Assembly: GCF_035046485.1 (NCBI RefSeq)
Contig: NC_085138.1
Location: 274,269,694 to 274,333,693 of the forward strand
From: Aedes albopictus
Taxonomy: Eukaryota; Arthropoda; Insecta; Diptera; Culicidae
DNA length: 64,000 nucleotides
Direction: 5' to 3'
In this document: positions 41,110 through 52,249 of the stretch, in pieces
Position numbering within the stretch: the first letter of the stretch is position 1
Layout: each line of letters starts with the position of its first letter
The notes under the pieces: model-generated
Database searches by the model: none
Told to the model about the DNA's origin: nothing
The model's input: only the letters and a program-made list of their open reading frames with translations
Made by a program: the position numbers and the translations under genes

Positions 41110-41910
41110 CAATTACTTCCTAATACTCCCTATAAAACCCTGAAACGTTCTTGAAATTCCTTTAAATCCCTTCAAAACCACTCTGCATGCTTCTGAAGCT
41201 TTCCTGGAAGCCTGTCAAGCCTCCTGAAACCACTCTGAAATCTCTCAAGGAACGCATTGAATCCCTTCAGAAAACCCCTAGAGACCCCCATTGGCTTCGG
41301 CAATCCCTACTGAAGCCCCCCAGACACCCATGCAGCGTCTTGAAACATCTTGAATTTCCCAAGAAGGCACCCTGAGATTCCCGTTGGCTCCTGTTAAACG
41401 CTTCTGAAGCTCCCTGAAATACCATGGAACTTCTTGTAAAGGCGATGTAAGCTTCTTAGAAAACACCCCGAGATCCACGTATGCTTTCTTCAAATTCTCG
41501 AACCGCATTAATAAAGCCTTGAAACTCCTTAGAAAACTCCCCTGAGATCGACATGAGGTTCTCAGGGCAATCTCAAGGGTGATCTCATTTGAGTTTTCTT
41601 AGGAGTTTCAAGGCTTTTCAGTGCGTTTCGAGAGTTTGGGGAAAGCCTACGGAGGTCTCAGGGTGATCTTAAACCCTATCAAAACGTCCTGAAACCTTTC
41701 AAAATGCCTTGAAATTACTTGAAATCCCATAGACAACCCCCTTGAACACCTCGTAGGTTTCCCCGTAATTCTACTGAAGCACCCGCCTGGACTTATTGAA
41801 ACCTCTTAAAACGACATGAAATTCCTCACAAAACCCACTTGAGATCTCCGTGGGTTTTTCCAAGCCCGATTGTAACCCAGAAAAACTCCTAGAACCCCTG
41901 AAACGCCATG
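41110..41910. repeat. Degenerate CCTGAAACCCC/TTGAAGCCC repeat tract
   Basis: Units such as CTGAAGCTTTCCTGGAAGCC, CCTGAAACCACTCTGAAATC and GAGATCTCCGTGGG recur about every 30-50 bp. It is the same family as 50.1-50.6 kb and a short run at 2.7 kb. Frames through it are repeat translations. Confidence 0.6.
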
Positions 41911-42016
41911 GGCCATGGGAGTCGTGGGTTCAAATGTCACCAGAACGCTTTTTTGTCTCTCCTTCTAATGTTTTCGAGTATGTTTAAGACATACCAGCAT
42001 ATCTGGTAAATGTCAG
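41911..42016 (+). mobile_element. tRNA-derived SINE-like repeat, second family, copy 3 (interrupted)
   Basis: AGTCGTGGGTTCAAATGTCACCAGAACG matches the 3' part of the tRNA-like head. TTTTGTCTCTCC and GAGTATGTTTAAGACATACC then ATCTGGTAAATGTCAG match the body. It is cut by the TA-target element that begins at 42019. Confidence 0.45.
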
Positions 42017-42018
42017 TA

Positions 42019-43055
42019 GGGGTGGTGGAGGTAAAGTGGACAACCTAAGCATTTTGGTCGTTTCCCGCGGAAAAGCGGCAAAATCTATCTGCTTTTTCGA
42101 GTAACATGGAAGGTAATGATATACTCTAAAAATCTTGTAAGGGGTTGCATTTGAAAAATATTGTTTTTTTGATTATTTTCTTCACCAAATCGTGCATCAA
42201 AATAGCGTGAAAAAAATTGGTGGGGGTAAAATGGACAATCGATGGGGTTAAATGAACAAGTCGTTTAAAGTTATATAACCGCATATTGTTTCTATGTTTT
42301 TAAATACAAACTATCAAATTTCGTACGATACCTTTATTTTGTTGTTTTCAAACTTTTAATACAAACTGTGTGTTTCAACACTTAAATAATTATTGTAAAA
42401 ATAGTGTAAAAAACAAGAACTGTTTTGGATGAAAATTATATTTTGCTGATATAAAATATATTTTTATAACTTTTTATTTCAACCATCTCACGATAGGTAT
42501 GACGGCTGATGATTCTGAAATTTGCAAAAAAAATATGAAATTTTGGCGAAATTTGAACCGATTGTCCATTTTACCCCCACGGTCTGATTTTGTTAAAACT
42601 ATTCTCAAAACTTTTTTTTTACAAAACTTATTTTTTTTTTCGGTCAAATATATTCTTCTACGTGGACTTTATTGGTTTAGGGTGTAAAACTTGTTATAAT
42701 TTGAAAATAACTTACGAGAAAACCTTAGCAATTATAAGCAGATTTAATATAATTTCCGATTTTTCACGGGATTTTTGAAGTTTTTGTCATCTTGAAGAGG
42801 TTTATTTGATTTTAACCCGGGAGCGGTCACGTCGTGTACTGAGTACACGCACCATGAAAAATGCACGCTTGTGGTACACAGCGTGAGCGCGGCGTCGCTG
42901 CAGGTAGTCAAAGACGCGACTGCTCGAGGGTTAATGTTCAAGATCAGCAAAAGTGTAATGACTCATGCTTAGGCATAAGCTTCAATCGTTGAAACATTTT
43001 GAAAAGCAATAAAAGCCATGAAACCGTACGCTGTCCATTTTACCCCCACCACCCC
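42019..43055. mobile_element. TA-target foldback with GGGGTGGTGGGGGTAAA ends
   Basis: The left GGGGTGGTGGAGGTAAAGTG and right TCCATTTTACCCCCACCACC plus CC are inverted repeats. TA flanks each end (42017-42018 and 43056-43057). Internal copies of GGTGGGGGTAAAATGGAC occur near 42220 and, reversed, near 42566. It is 1037 bp with no transposase. A TTAA-target MITE is nested in it. Confidence 0.7.
42816..42930. mobile_element. TTAA-target MITE (piggyBac-like)
   Basis: TTAA at 42812-42815 and 42931-42934 flanks the ends CCCGGGAGCGGTCACG and CGCGACTGCTCGAGGG, which are inverted repeats starting CCC and ending GGG. The TTAA target is the hallmark of piggyBac-type transposition. 115 bp, non-coding. 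Confidence 0.65.
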
Positions 43056-43061
43056 TAAAGG

Positions 43062-43960
43062 GCAACATACAGAGAGTGGCCAACATCTTTGGGATAGGCT
43101 ACTTTTTTACAAAAAAGTTTAACAAACTGTGTTTTTTTCGTAGATAGCTTTAGAAAAATCTCAAATTTTGACTGTTTATAAACCTACATATTATACATAT
43201 CGTCGGTTTCCTGCAATAGGGGCACAACTCAAAATTTGTCATTTTTGAGATTTTGATGGCAAATGATGAAAAACTATATAAACTTTCTTCTCACAAAGAC
43301 TCGTTCCGAAATTCGTTGAGAAACGCGAGATTTTGGCAATTTTACCAATGTTCCGCAACTCAAAATCAATCAACTTTTTCAATAGTCGTTGAAAAATAGT
43401 GATCCATAATTCATGAAATAGATAGTCCTCCAGTCCCTTTCCATGATACAACAATAAAAATTCGTTTCTTTTTGTCAAATGATGAGTGGAAGATTAGAAC
43501 TTGTAGGATGTGCTTCAAGATTCCCAATTATCAAACGCTTATTCTGAAAATTCACATTTTTTGAGTTGTGCCCCTATTGCAGGAAACCGACGATATGTGC
43601 ATCATTGGTACCTACAAATTTGAGCTCGATTGGTTAATCTTTCGCGAAAGTAGCATCGTTGTCGTAAAACACTATTTTTAGACAACATATTTTTGAATTG
43701 TCATATCTCTGAAACCATTGAATCAAATTTCATGAAATTTTGAGCAATCATTTAAAATAAATTGTAACTTGATACGACGTTATTAAATACAATATTTTTT
43801 CACGATGAATAAAATTACAGGTGTGATGTTTTCACCCATATAAAGAAAAATGAGTCAAATTTACAATACCACACAATGAAATACTAAATGTGTTTTTCCT
43901 GTAATCAGAATAGGCTCTAATACATCTTAGCAAAGATATCTTGAAAACAGAAATAATTTT
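43062..43960. repeat. AT-rich repeat, related in inverse orientation to 49.5-50.08 kb
   Basis: Shares with the other locus, reversed, the blocks GGGATAGGCTACTTTTTT, TTGAGCTCGATTGGTTAATC, TTTCGCGAAAG and ATATCTCTGAAACCA...AATTTCAT. The two are probably copies of one element family inserted in opposite orientation. This copy carries a nested foldback at 43195-43598. Confidence 0.5.
43195..43598. mobile_element. Foldback element nested in the AT-rich repeat
   Basis: The left arm ACATATCGTCGGTTTCCTGC AATAGGGGCACAACTC and right arm GAGTTGTGCCCCTATTGCAG GAAACCGACGATATGT are perfect inverted repeats of about 36 bp, 404 bp end to end. Flanking sequence continues the host repeat on both sides. No coding capacity. 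Confidence 0.65.
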
Positions 43961-43982
43961 TTTTTTGAATATCACAACTGCA

Positions 43983-44100
43983 GGCCTGGTAGCGAGTCAC
44001 TTTTTAGTGATTTGGTCACTATTTTTGAGTCGGTCACTAAAAAGTCACTATTTGCATGAAAAAGTCACTAAAGTCACTATTTTCGTTAATCTGACTACAT
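43983..44100. repeat. AGTCACTA-rich short repeat cluster
   Basis: GGTAGCGAGTCACTTTTTAG opens a run of about seven AGTCACTA / GGTCACTA units in both orientations. It may be one end of an old transposon whose other end was not found. Confidence 0.4.
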
Positions 44101-45727
44101 TGAAAAACATTTAATGTCAAAATTAATGGACAAATTTTCCTCAGAAACCTCATCCTTAAAAAAAAATTTCGGCTGCGCCGCTTATTACACTATTATTGTT
44201 CTTGTCTTTATTAACCTTCATCACGTTGGAAGCAGCTCGCTGACGTAGTATACGGTTTGGATCGAAAATTACATAAAGGAGGGTTGATGCGAACTATAGC
44301 TACAATTTTCTCGTATTCCGAAGAAGTAAAAATGAATGTGTGGCTATGATCATTGTTGCCGCCAGCACTGCCCCGCTGTGTAACCATATCTGAACGGTGT
44401 AGCTCATGACGGGCTATTATTTCATCCGTAGGATTGTCATAATTCGGTTAACAAACAGAAGAAACATTGTCACTTTGTTCTTGGTAAACGTGGTGAAAGG
44501 GCATGCAAGTTAGTGATGAAGCGAAATTGTAGGAGGATATGTGAATTAATTGTTTCTTTAAACTATTTACAGTTGAACTAATCTAACGTTAAAATTGAAC
44601 TTAAATCTAAATTGAACTTAAGTCTATCACAGTTGGTCGTTATCACAGTGAGTTCTACATATACATTGACTTAGAAACTAAACCTAACCTAAAATGAATA
44701 TCACAGGCAGGTGGCGTAGGCGGAATCTACGACCAAATCGTAAAATCTCTTTGAGATTAGGCTCACCGAATTTTGTAAGTCTTAAATGTATATCCTAAAA
44801 CTTAAACTAATATGAAAAATAAATTTGTAGCTTAAAGCTGTATACGCGCCAACTACCGAGTTTGCGATCTGCTAAAGACTTCGGGAGAAGCCTCTTTGTT
44901 CTGGGAACAATCATAGATGAACTTCTGAAATATTATACTTTTTCAATAATAACATTGCAATATTCCTTAGGTATTTTCATTTAAAATTTCAGTTTAATTA
45001 TATCACCCTATATCTTCGCATTTTTTCAAACTGTTAAGAATTAGATGTTTGGATGGAGTTCAGCGGATCGGAATACGATAACACATACCCAGCTTTAGCA
45101 TCCTATTCAACATCATATGCGATCGTGTGTTGACTGGGCAGTGCATTGTATTCCCCTGTATCAGTTAATTTGGATAAATCGGAAATTTACAGCTCAAGAA
45201 CTTTTATAGTAAGTAAAGAAAAGATTCTTTTTTTCAGTTTTTTTTTTCAGTAGATTGCAGAACTATTTATGTTACAAATGCGAGATGAATTTCTGATGAA
45301 ACTATTGAAGATAGTACATAGTGACATCATTTGATCATCATTTTTTCACTGAAATCCGGAAAAGTTTATAATGATGTTTATTTACTTCTAATGAAAATAT
45401 TCATGATTCTTCAAACATTTTTTTCATGAATCTTTCATTCATCTCTGGAGCTTTTCTTGGAATCTAATTTTATCAAAATGTCATCCAATATGCGATGATG
45501 AGATTCAACAAGAAATCTGCCAAAGTTTCTTTCGCAAAATTTGCTCAACTTCTGTAATTATTTTCATAAAATATAGATCAGTTTTCAACTGCGTCTTCGA
45601 GAAATCGATTAAAACAGTTTTATTTTTTAGAAATCCAGTTTCTGGGAAAATTTTCCAGTAGTGGAAAGAATTAGATTTTAGGAATCTTGTACAAACAAAG
45701 AATTATGAAAATAGGGTGACGAAGGGT
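44101..45727. other. Intergenic stretch without recognisable gene
   Basis: AT-rich, with only short frames. No repeat family seen elsewhere in the window was recognised. Confidence 0.35.
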
Positions 45728-45896
45728 ATTATCGGCAGGTTTGTTCTCTTCGTCATGGGGGGTTTTTGTGGGCCGAATTGCCTGAAATTTGGGCATATAA
45801 CTCAGCTTGGTTGGGAAGGATTTGAGGCCAAAGCTGAGACCTACAGGCTTCAAAAAACCCCCCATGACGAAGAGAACAAAACTGCCGAAAATACGT
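45728..45896. mobile_element. Short MITE with TATCGGCAGGTTTGTTCTC ends
   Basis: TCGGCAGGTTTGTTCTCTTC GTCATGGGGGGTTTTT at the left and AAAAACCCCCCATGACGAAG AGAACAAAACTGCCGA at the right are inverted repeats of about 36 bp, about 170 bp apart end to end. Non-coding. The overlapping frames on both strands are shadows of the palindrome. Confidence 0.65.
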
Positions 45897-45964
45897 AAGT
45901 TCCCCTATATATTTCTTAGAAACAGAAATACTAAACAGATTGCAATGAAACATTTTTGTAATCA

Positions 45965-47850
45965 GGGATGGCATGTCACGCAGAAACTGTGCCCATTTAC
46001 GGTCATCTTTCACTGAACTTCTCAGTTTCATTTTTCTTACAAAAGAGAAAGAGAAAAAACGCACAATAAAATGAACATAATTTCTCTCACGCAGAGTTTT
46101 TGTGCGGGTGATTAGAGTGCTGCGTGAGAGCAATGAGAGCCCGCAGATCATAATCCCAGTGCGCAATTTCTGCGCGCACGCAGAAAAAACAGAATTCAGT
46201 GCACACGCAGTGTGTTCAAAGGGGTCAGTGTTGTTTGAGCATTTGGTGAACCGAAAGCATGCTAGTGAGTCCAAAACCTGCTAAGGGGTATCAAATCTTG
46301 TGATATCAGAGACAAGCAGACGTCTTAAGCTGGTCAAGAACTTACAGTTGATGGATATTTTGGTTCCAAATTCCACCAAAAGGCTGTGCTAGTGAGCTAA
46401 CAAATTTTGTTTTTCAAATATGTTAGGAAAATTTGCAAAAAAATTGCAACGAAATTTCAATCTCATATAACGCATGATCCTGATTACTTAGAGAGTTGGT
46501 GTCTTCTGCAAAGTTGTTTGGCTGGTCAAAGACTAACCGATAATAAAGCTTAAGATTCAAAATTCCACCGCTAGGCGGTGCTAGTGAGTTAGCAAATTTT
46601 GTTTTGCATATATATCGGGAAAATTTGCAAAAAATTGCAACTAGCGCCGCCTAGCTGCAGAAACTTGAACCAAACGGTAATTATTCTGAAGACCCTTGAT
46701 CTACCATACAATTTTGCCGAAGACACCACCTTTCTAAAGAATCAGAATGCTGAGATATGTGAAATGTAAAATTTGTACGCTCTCTAGCGCCGCCTAGCGG
46801 TGAAATCTCGAATCATACTGCCCATATTCTGAAAGCCCTTGACCAGCTGAACTACTTTGCCGAAGAAACCAACTCTCTAAGTAATCAGGATCCTGAGATA
46901 TATGGGATGGAAATTTTGTCAGTGTTGCATCTGCTTGTCTAAGATATCACATAAATCACATACAAATAGATATGTGACACTAACGAAATTTCAATCTCAA
47001 ACTAGATCTCATATATCTCATGATCCTGATTACTTAGAGTAGAGAGTTGGTGTCTTCGGCAAAGTTGTTTGGCTGGTCAAAGACTAACCTATAATAAGGC
47101 TTGAGATTAAAAATTCCACCGCTAGGCGGCGCTAGAGAGCAAACAAATTTTAAATTTAGCATATCTCAGCATCCTGATTTTGTAGAAAGATAGTGTCTTC
47201 GGCAATATTGTTTGGTAGATCATGGGCTTTCAGAATAATTACCGTTTGGTTCAAGTTGCTGCAGCTAGGCGGCGCTAGTTGCAAGGTTTTGCAAATTTTC
47301 CTGATATATATGAAAAACAAAATTTGATAACTCACTAGCACCGCCTAGCGGTGGAAATTTGAATCTTAAGTTTTACTATCGGTTAGTCCTTGACCAGCCA
47401 AACAACTTTGCCGAAGACACCAACTCTCTAAGTAATAAGGATCATGAGATATATGAGATTGAAATTTCGTTAGTGTCACATCTATTCGTCTGTGATTTAT
47501 GTGATATCTTAGACAAGCAGATGCATTTGCTACTAGACGGCGTAAAAGTACTTTCATACTCCCTGTGGTACACACAGTATTGCACTGGAAGCACGACGTG
47601 CACTCAACGAATTTTTGTGTGCACATTTTCTGTGCGCACAAAATGTGCACGCAGAAACTGAAAAACATGCTTGTTATATCATTTGTTTGAGCACTCATTT
47701 TGAGTGTGACGCTGATGGATGCCAGAGAGTGAGCGGCTGGTTTGTGTGTGAAAAAAGTTGCGTAGTTCACCCTTGCTCTCGTTGAAAGTCGTGTGTAGAG
47801 TGTATGTTTTCTCTTCTCACGTTTCGCACTGAGGAGCATGCCATCTCTGT
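45965..47850. repeat. Large composite palindrome with CTAGCGCCGCCTAGCGG cassettes
   Basis: Outer inverted arms are recognisable near 45965-46220 and 47570-47850 (AATCAGGGATGGCATG against CATGCCATCTCTGTT). Inner inverted arms lie at about 46290-46910 and 47000-47530, sharing GATATC..AGACAAGCAGA and AGAGTTGGTGTCTTC..CAAAGTTGTTTGGCTGG. Six copies of CTAGCGCCGCCTAGCGG in both orientations lie near 46570, 46647, 46788, 47117, 47267 and 47337. No convincing gene: the 176- and 173-codon minus frames run across the arms and carry no motif. Confidence 0.55.
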
Positions 47851-48187
47851 TTGTAATATTATCTATGTGTGTAGGAATATTGTATGAAAGTTTCATTTGA
47901 TTTGGTCAAACCTTCAGAAAGTTGTGGTCGTATATTTGTCTCGGTAATCTATATTTTTTGTATTTGGTTTTCGAAGAAAATGAAATTTTCGTACTGGTAG
48001 GCAATGGCACAATATTTATTGTAAAAACGTGTGCGTTAGAATTTGTCCACAGTAAAATTAAATTAACAACAGATTAACCCAGGTGTGCGCTTTAAATTGT
48101 GCCAATTACATGATATTTCGGTGTAAAATAAAATTTCTTTGAAAATAACAGGGGTTTCGAAATTTCGGTCGCTCGACTAGTATTCAT

Positions 48188-48470
48188 CCAAGGATGTTTT
48201 CGATCATCTGCCAATCATTTGACTCATTTGTCTATATCTCAGTTCAGAAGCCTAATATTGAAATGAGGCGTTCGGAAAACTTGTAGATAAGTGTTTTTCC
48301 TACAATTATCACCAAGGACTAACTCTCATATACACGGCGTGAGAGCGCTAGTAACACCTACTCATACTAACACTTTTACGCCGTAAATATAAGAGTAAGG
48401 ATATGGCGTCCGAACTGAGATATAGACAAATGAGTCAAATGATTGGCAGATGATCGAAAACATTCTTGCA
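48188..48470. mobile_element. Foldback miniature element
   Basis: The left GATGTTTTCGATCATCTGCC AATCATTTGACTCATTTGTC and right GACAAATGAGTCAAATGATT GGCAGATGATCGAAAACATT are inverted arms of at least 50 bp around a 170-bp centre. No coding capacity. Confidence 0.6.
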
Positions 48471-48551
48471 TATTACATTAATCAGTAGTATACATCATCA
48501 AAACAAACAGTATTGAACTTAAAGAGTTCCCAATGTCTGCAATGTCTGCGT

Positions 48552-48830
48552 GGGCCCATATAGCCGAGGTGGTAAACGCACGGGTATTCAGCATGACCAT
48601 GCTGAGGGTGACGGGTTCGATTCCCGGTCGGTCCAGGATCTTTTCGTAAAGAAAATTTCCTTGACTTCCTTGGGCATAAAGTATCTTCGTGCCTGCCACA
48701 CGATATACGCATGCAAAATGGTCATTGGCAGAGGAAGCTCTCAGTTAATAACTGTGGAAGTGCTCATAGAACACTAAGCTGAGATGCAGGCTTTGTCCCA
48801 ATGAGGACGTTACGCCAAGAAGAGAGAGAG
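48552..48830 (+). mobile_element. Feilai-type SINE, full length, second young copy
   Basis: GGGCCCATATAGCCGAGGTG to a (GA)n tail, nearly identical to the copy at 6727-7014. A duplication AATGTCTGC flanks it (48541-48549 and 48831-48839). The B-box GGTTCGATTCCC is intact. Confidence 0.85.
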
Positions 48831-48961
48831 AATGTCTGCAAACGTGCAAACAAATTAAAATCATATTTTCTTGCGTGATGAAGTACGATAAGTTGATGTT
48901 TTTATTGTCACCAACAATCAGTTATCAAAACTTTCGAAAATAGCAAAAAATATAGTTAAGG

Positions 48962-49221
48962 CACAGACAAACAGACGTAACTCTTCGAACATTTTTCGAT
49001 TCAAATTTCAAATCATAGTCACGGAAACATATTTGCCCAATGCTAAAGGGACAATGTTTGGCCGACCACCAACTAGGTGGCGGTAGTGAGCGAACGTCAA
49101 ACTCGAACAAAAACTATGCGAGCGCCACGGTTGGGCAGTTGGCCAACTATCAAATTTTGAAAAAGACCGTTATATCGGTGTACGATAGGAATCATCAGAG
49201 TGTTACGTCTGTTTGTCTGTG
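48962..49221. mobile_element. MITE with CACAGACAAACAGACGTAAC ends and 7-bp duplication
   Basis: The termini CACAGACAAACAGACGTAAC and GTTACGTCTGTTTGTCTGTG are perfect 20-bp inverted repeats. GTTAAGG flanks both sides exactly (48955-48961 and 49222-49228). 260 bp, non-coding. The superfamily was not assigned. Confidence 0.75.
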
Positions 49222-49263
49222 GTTAAGGCTTCCTTAATTGAACACTTTCCAAAACAAAAAAAG

Positions 49264-50083
49264 ATTAACCCTCTAATACCCAACCCCGCCTTTAGACGGG
49301 GTATAGTTTGAGCATTTCGTGGGAAATCAAAATTTTTATATTTTTGGCTGATATTTAGGACTGTTTTGTATATCTCAAAAAGGTTTTTGGTGTATTTTAA
49401 AGCGTATTTACTTTTTTTTTTAAATCATTGAAAATTTGATATTTTAGTCACCTTCTAGAAGTCATTGTTTATTTTGCATTAAATCACAACAATTAACATA
49501 TTTTAAAATTTTTCGCAAATCATTCTATCCTAGTTTTATAGTTTAAGGGAATCGAATACACTCTAAAAAATGTTTTCCTCAAAATTACACGGAAAATAAA
49601 ATTAAATAAAAATATTTCAAATAATCATAAAATCTCAAAAGGTTTTCATCTCAAAAAATCCGTAACCTAAATAGGCTTCCAGGAAAAATATAAAACTGTG
49701 AGGATGTTCAAAAATAAAAATTAGAAAAATCAAAAACTGAAATTCACGAAATCGAGAATTAAAAAGAATCATCTTCCAAAACATGTTTAAATCGATTTTA
49801 GATGACGTTTAAAATTTCATTTGATTCGGTTCGTTGGTTTCCGAGATATGACAGGTGAAAATTGGTGGTCTCAAATATAGTGTTTTACAAGAACGGTTTT
49901 AGCTTCGCGAAAGATTAACCAATCGAGCTTAAATTTGTACCAATGATGCGCATATAATAGGTTGACAAACAATCAAAATTTGAGAATGTTTGATGCACTC
50001 TACAAAAAAAAATACAGCTTGTTGAACTTTTTTGAGAGAGAAAAAAGTGGCCTATCTCAAACATTTTGGTCACCCCCTGTATA
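49264..50083. repeat. AT-rich repeat, inverse copy of the 43.06-43.96 kb family
   Basis: The right end (ATGTTTGAGATAGGCC read on the minus strand, then GGGGGTGACC at 50080) and blocks TTCGCGAAAGATTAACCAATC and GATATGACAGG match the 43-kb repeat in reverse. The left part starts TTAACCCTCTAATACCC, itself like a piggyBac-type end without a partner in the window. Confidence 0.45.
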
Positions 50084-50089
50084 TCAGAG

Positions 50090-50640
50090 TACGCCATGAG
50101 CCCCCTAGATAACCCCACTGATACTCCATAGGCTCACTTGAACCCAAACGCAGCTCCCAAAAATCCTCTGTAACTTTTCGGACGACCTTGAAGCGCCTTT
50201 AACAGTCAAACCCTCTCAAAAATCCCCTGAGACTCTGTAGGCTTCCTCTGAACTGTACTGAAGCCCCCAGAAATCACCTGAAACCCCTCATATCACCTTG
50301 TAATTCCCTGAAATCCATCATAAATTTGATAGTAAGGCTTATTATTCAAATGTTACCTGAATTGTAATTGGGCTTCGTCAAACCCTGATAAAACTCTCTA
50401 TGAACCCATGCAGCACTCTAAAACGCCTTGAACTTTGAAACCATCCTGAGGCTCCCGTTTGCTTTCCTTAAACCCTACCCAACACTTTCAAACTGCTCAG
50501 GAACCCCCCTGTGACCCCCGTAGGCTTTCCCCCAAATTCTACTGAAGCCCCCTGAAACCGCTCGAAACGCAATGAAAAGTCCTGAACCCCGCAGAAAACT
50601 CCACTGAGACCTCCGTGACTTTCACAAATCACAAACGTTA
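50090..50640. repeat. Degenerate CCTGAAACCCC/TTGAAGCCC repeat tract
   Basis: Units such as ACTGAAGCCCCCAGAAATC, ACCTGAAACCCCTC and CTGAGACCTCCGTGAC recur through the interval, the same family as at 41.1-41.9 kb. Confidence 0.6.
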
Positions 50641-52249
50641 ACGTCTGAATGTCTTCTAGAATTTCAAACCGATGCAATGACCTTTCCGACACCTGGAAAA
50701 AAATCCACGCGCTCGAAATTTAAGACGAACCCCTATAGTCCGCCGATGATGCCCCGCACGGAATGAAAGGGCACTTTAGGGAGCATTGTAAAACGAGAAC
50801 GCGAGATCACGCAGAAATTAAGCCCGAAAGTTTATGGATATGAACATACAGCATGGCAGGCTGAACGGAAAACGGAGTAAATCTCGATAATTTAAAAAGA
50901 AAACATCACAAACGAGCGACGCGACGCGTTATTATGATCGTGCGGAGTTTTGTGGGGGTTATGGTTTGGTCAGCTGCTGGCTTGTACGGGTGGGTCTGGG
51001 TCGTCTCCTGATGGCGGTGTAGCTAGCTGCGTGCGTAGCGGCAAACAAACAGAGAAACTGCGCCGAAACGCCCGGCTCGAGTATAATTTACGACCTGCGA
51101 CGAGTTCTCATGTATGCGCTGCTTCACGGGTCCGACCGACCGACCGGCCGACAGTGATTTTTGTTTGATGAGGTGTGGGTCGTTCGGGACCGTGCGAGGT
51201 AGGGAGGAGCGGCTTGGTCTAGGCAAGAGCGTGGAGGTGGATTCAACCTGATTCCGTCGCGCAGGGCGCTCGATGGCAAGGGGCGGACACCAGCGAAAGA
51301 GGTATAGGTATCTATTTATAACAAAAGATGGAATTGAAGTCACGATCGGCCGACCACGGCAGAGGAATTCTTTTCTCTTGAGGAGGGACTGTGAGTTGAA
51401 GAAATGGAGCAAAACCATCAGCGGGCGTTTGTTTTCATCAATTGAGAGTTGTATTTCGTTCTTTTTCTTCCGTTCGAAATAAATTATTATCCTATAATCA
51501 AATATACAATTTTTTGTATGGAGCTTTTTAGGGCTTGCAGTTTGTAGTTGTTTTGTAGCCTTTTTCCAATATACACCTAATGGCTGGCGGTAACTAATAG
51601 CTCTTTCGTATATTATCTCTTTTATGGTGATGCGTTTTATGGAGACTCTGGTTCACATGCCGAAATTATTATCAAATAGGTGTTGTTCGACTGTGGAGGC
51701 CAATTTTTGTTCCAATATACGAAATTTACTTCAGTAGCTTTATTATCTGGCATTGAATACACTTAAGATTAATAGTCAATTTATTTCGTTCAGTTAATAA
51801 TAGTAATTTATAAAAACTAGTATCACGTTTATTAAGTCATAATTGTTCTCTTCTTGGGCATTTTTCGCTTCTGAAGTACATTCGTTCCGAAAATGGGGAT
51901 TAAAATAGAGTCTAGTGTATGACGTTCTTCGATTTTGTATTCATTCCTATATAGAGTATCTTTGAGCGAATCATAATACACCGTTAATTATATTTGGCAA
52001 ATAAGAAGTGTTTTAGCAAGCGTAAAATCCTTGCCACATTTGTGTAATTAGTGTAACGTTCCTGTAACATTCTATGAAAACGAACTGAATTGACTCGATC
52101 CATAACATGACTATGAGTTTTGTTGGTTTGTTTACTGTACAAATATACACATTTCACACAGAACAACTGAGAGTTAAGCTAACGCAATTGTGTACAATCG
52201 CGAAACAAAGTAGAATTTTAGTCTAACGTAAATGGTTCACAGGTATATC
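50641..52249. other. Region downstream of the Toll gene: GC-rich island and probable 3' UTR
   Basis: 50760-51420 is GC-rich and non-repetitive, with no frame bearing a motif. 51.7-52.25 kb is AT-rich and would be the Toll 3' untranslated region. Minus-strand AATAAA signals (TTTATT on the plus strand) occur near 51738, 51779 and 51825. Confidence 0.4.
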
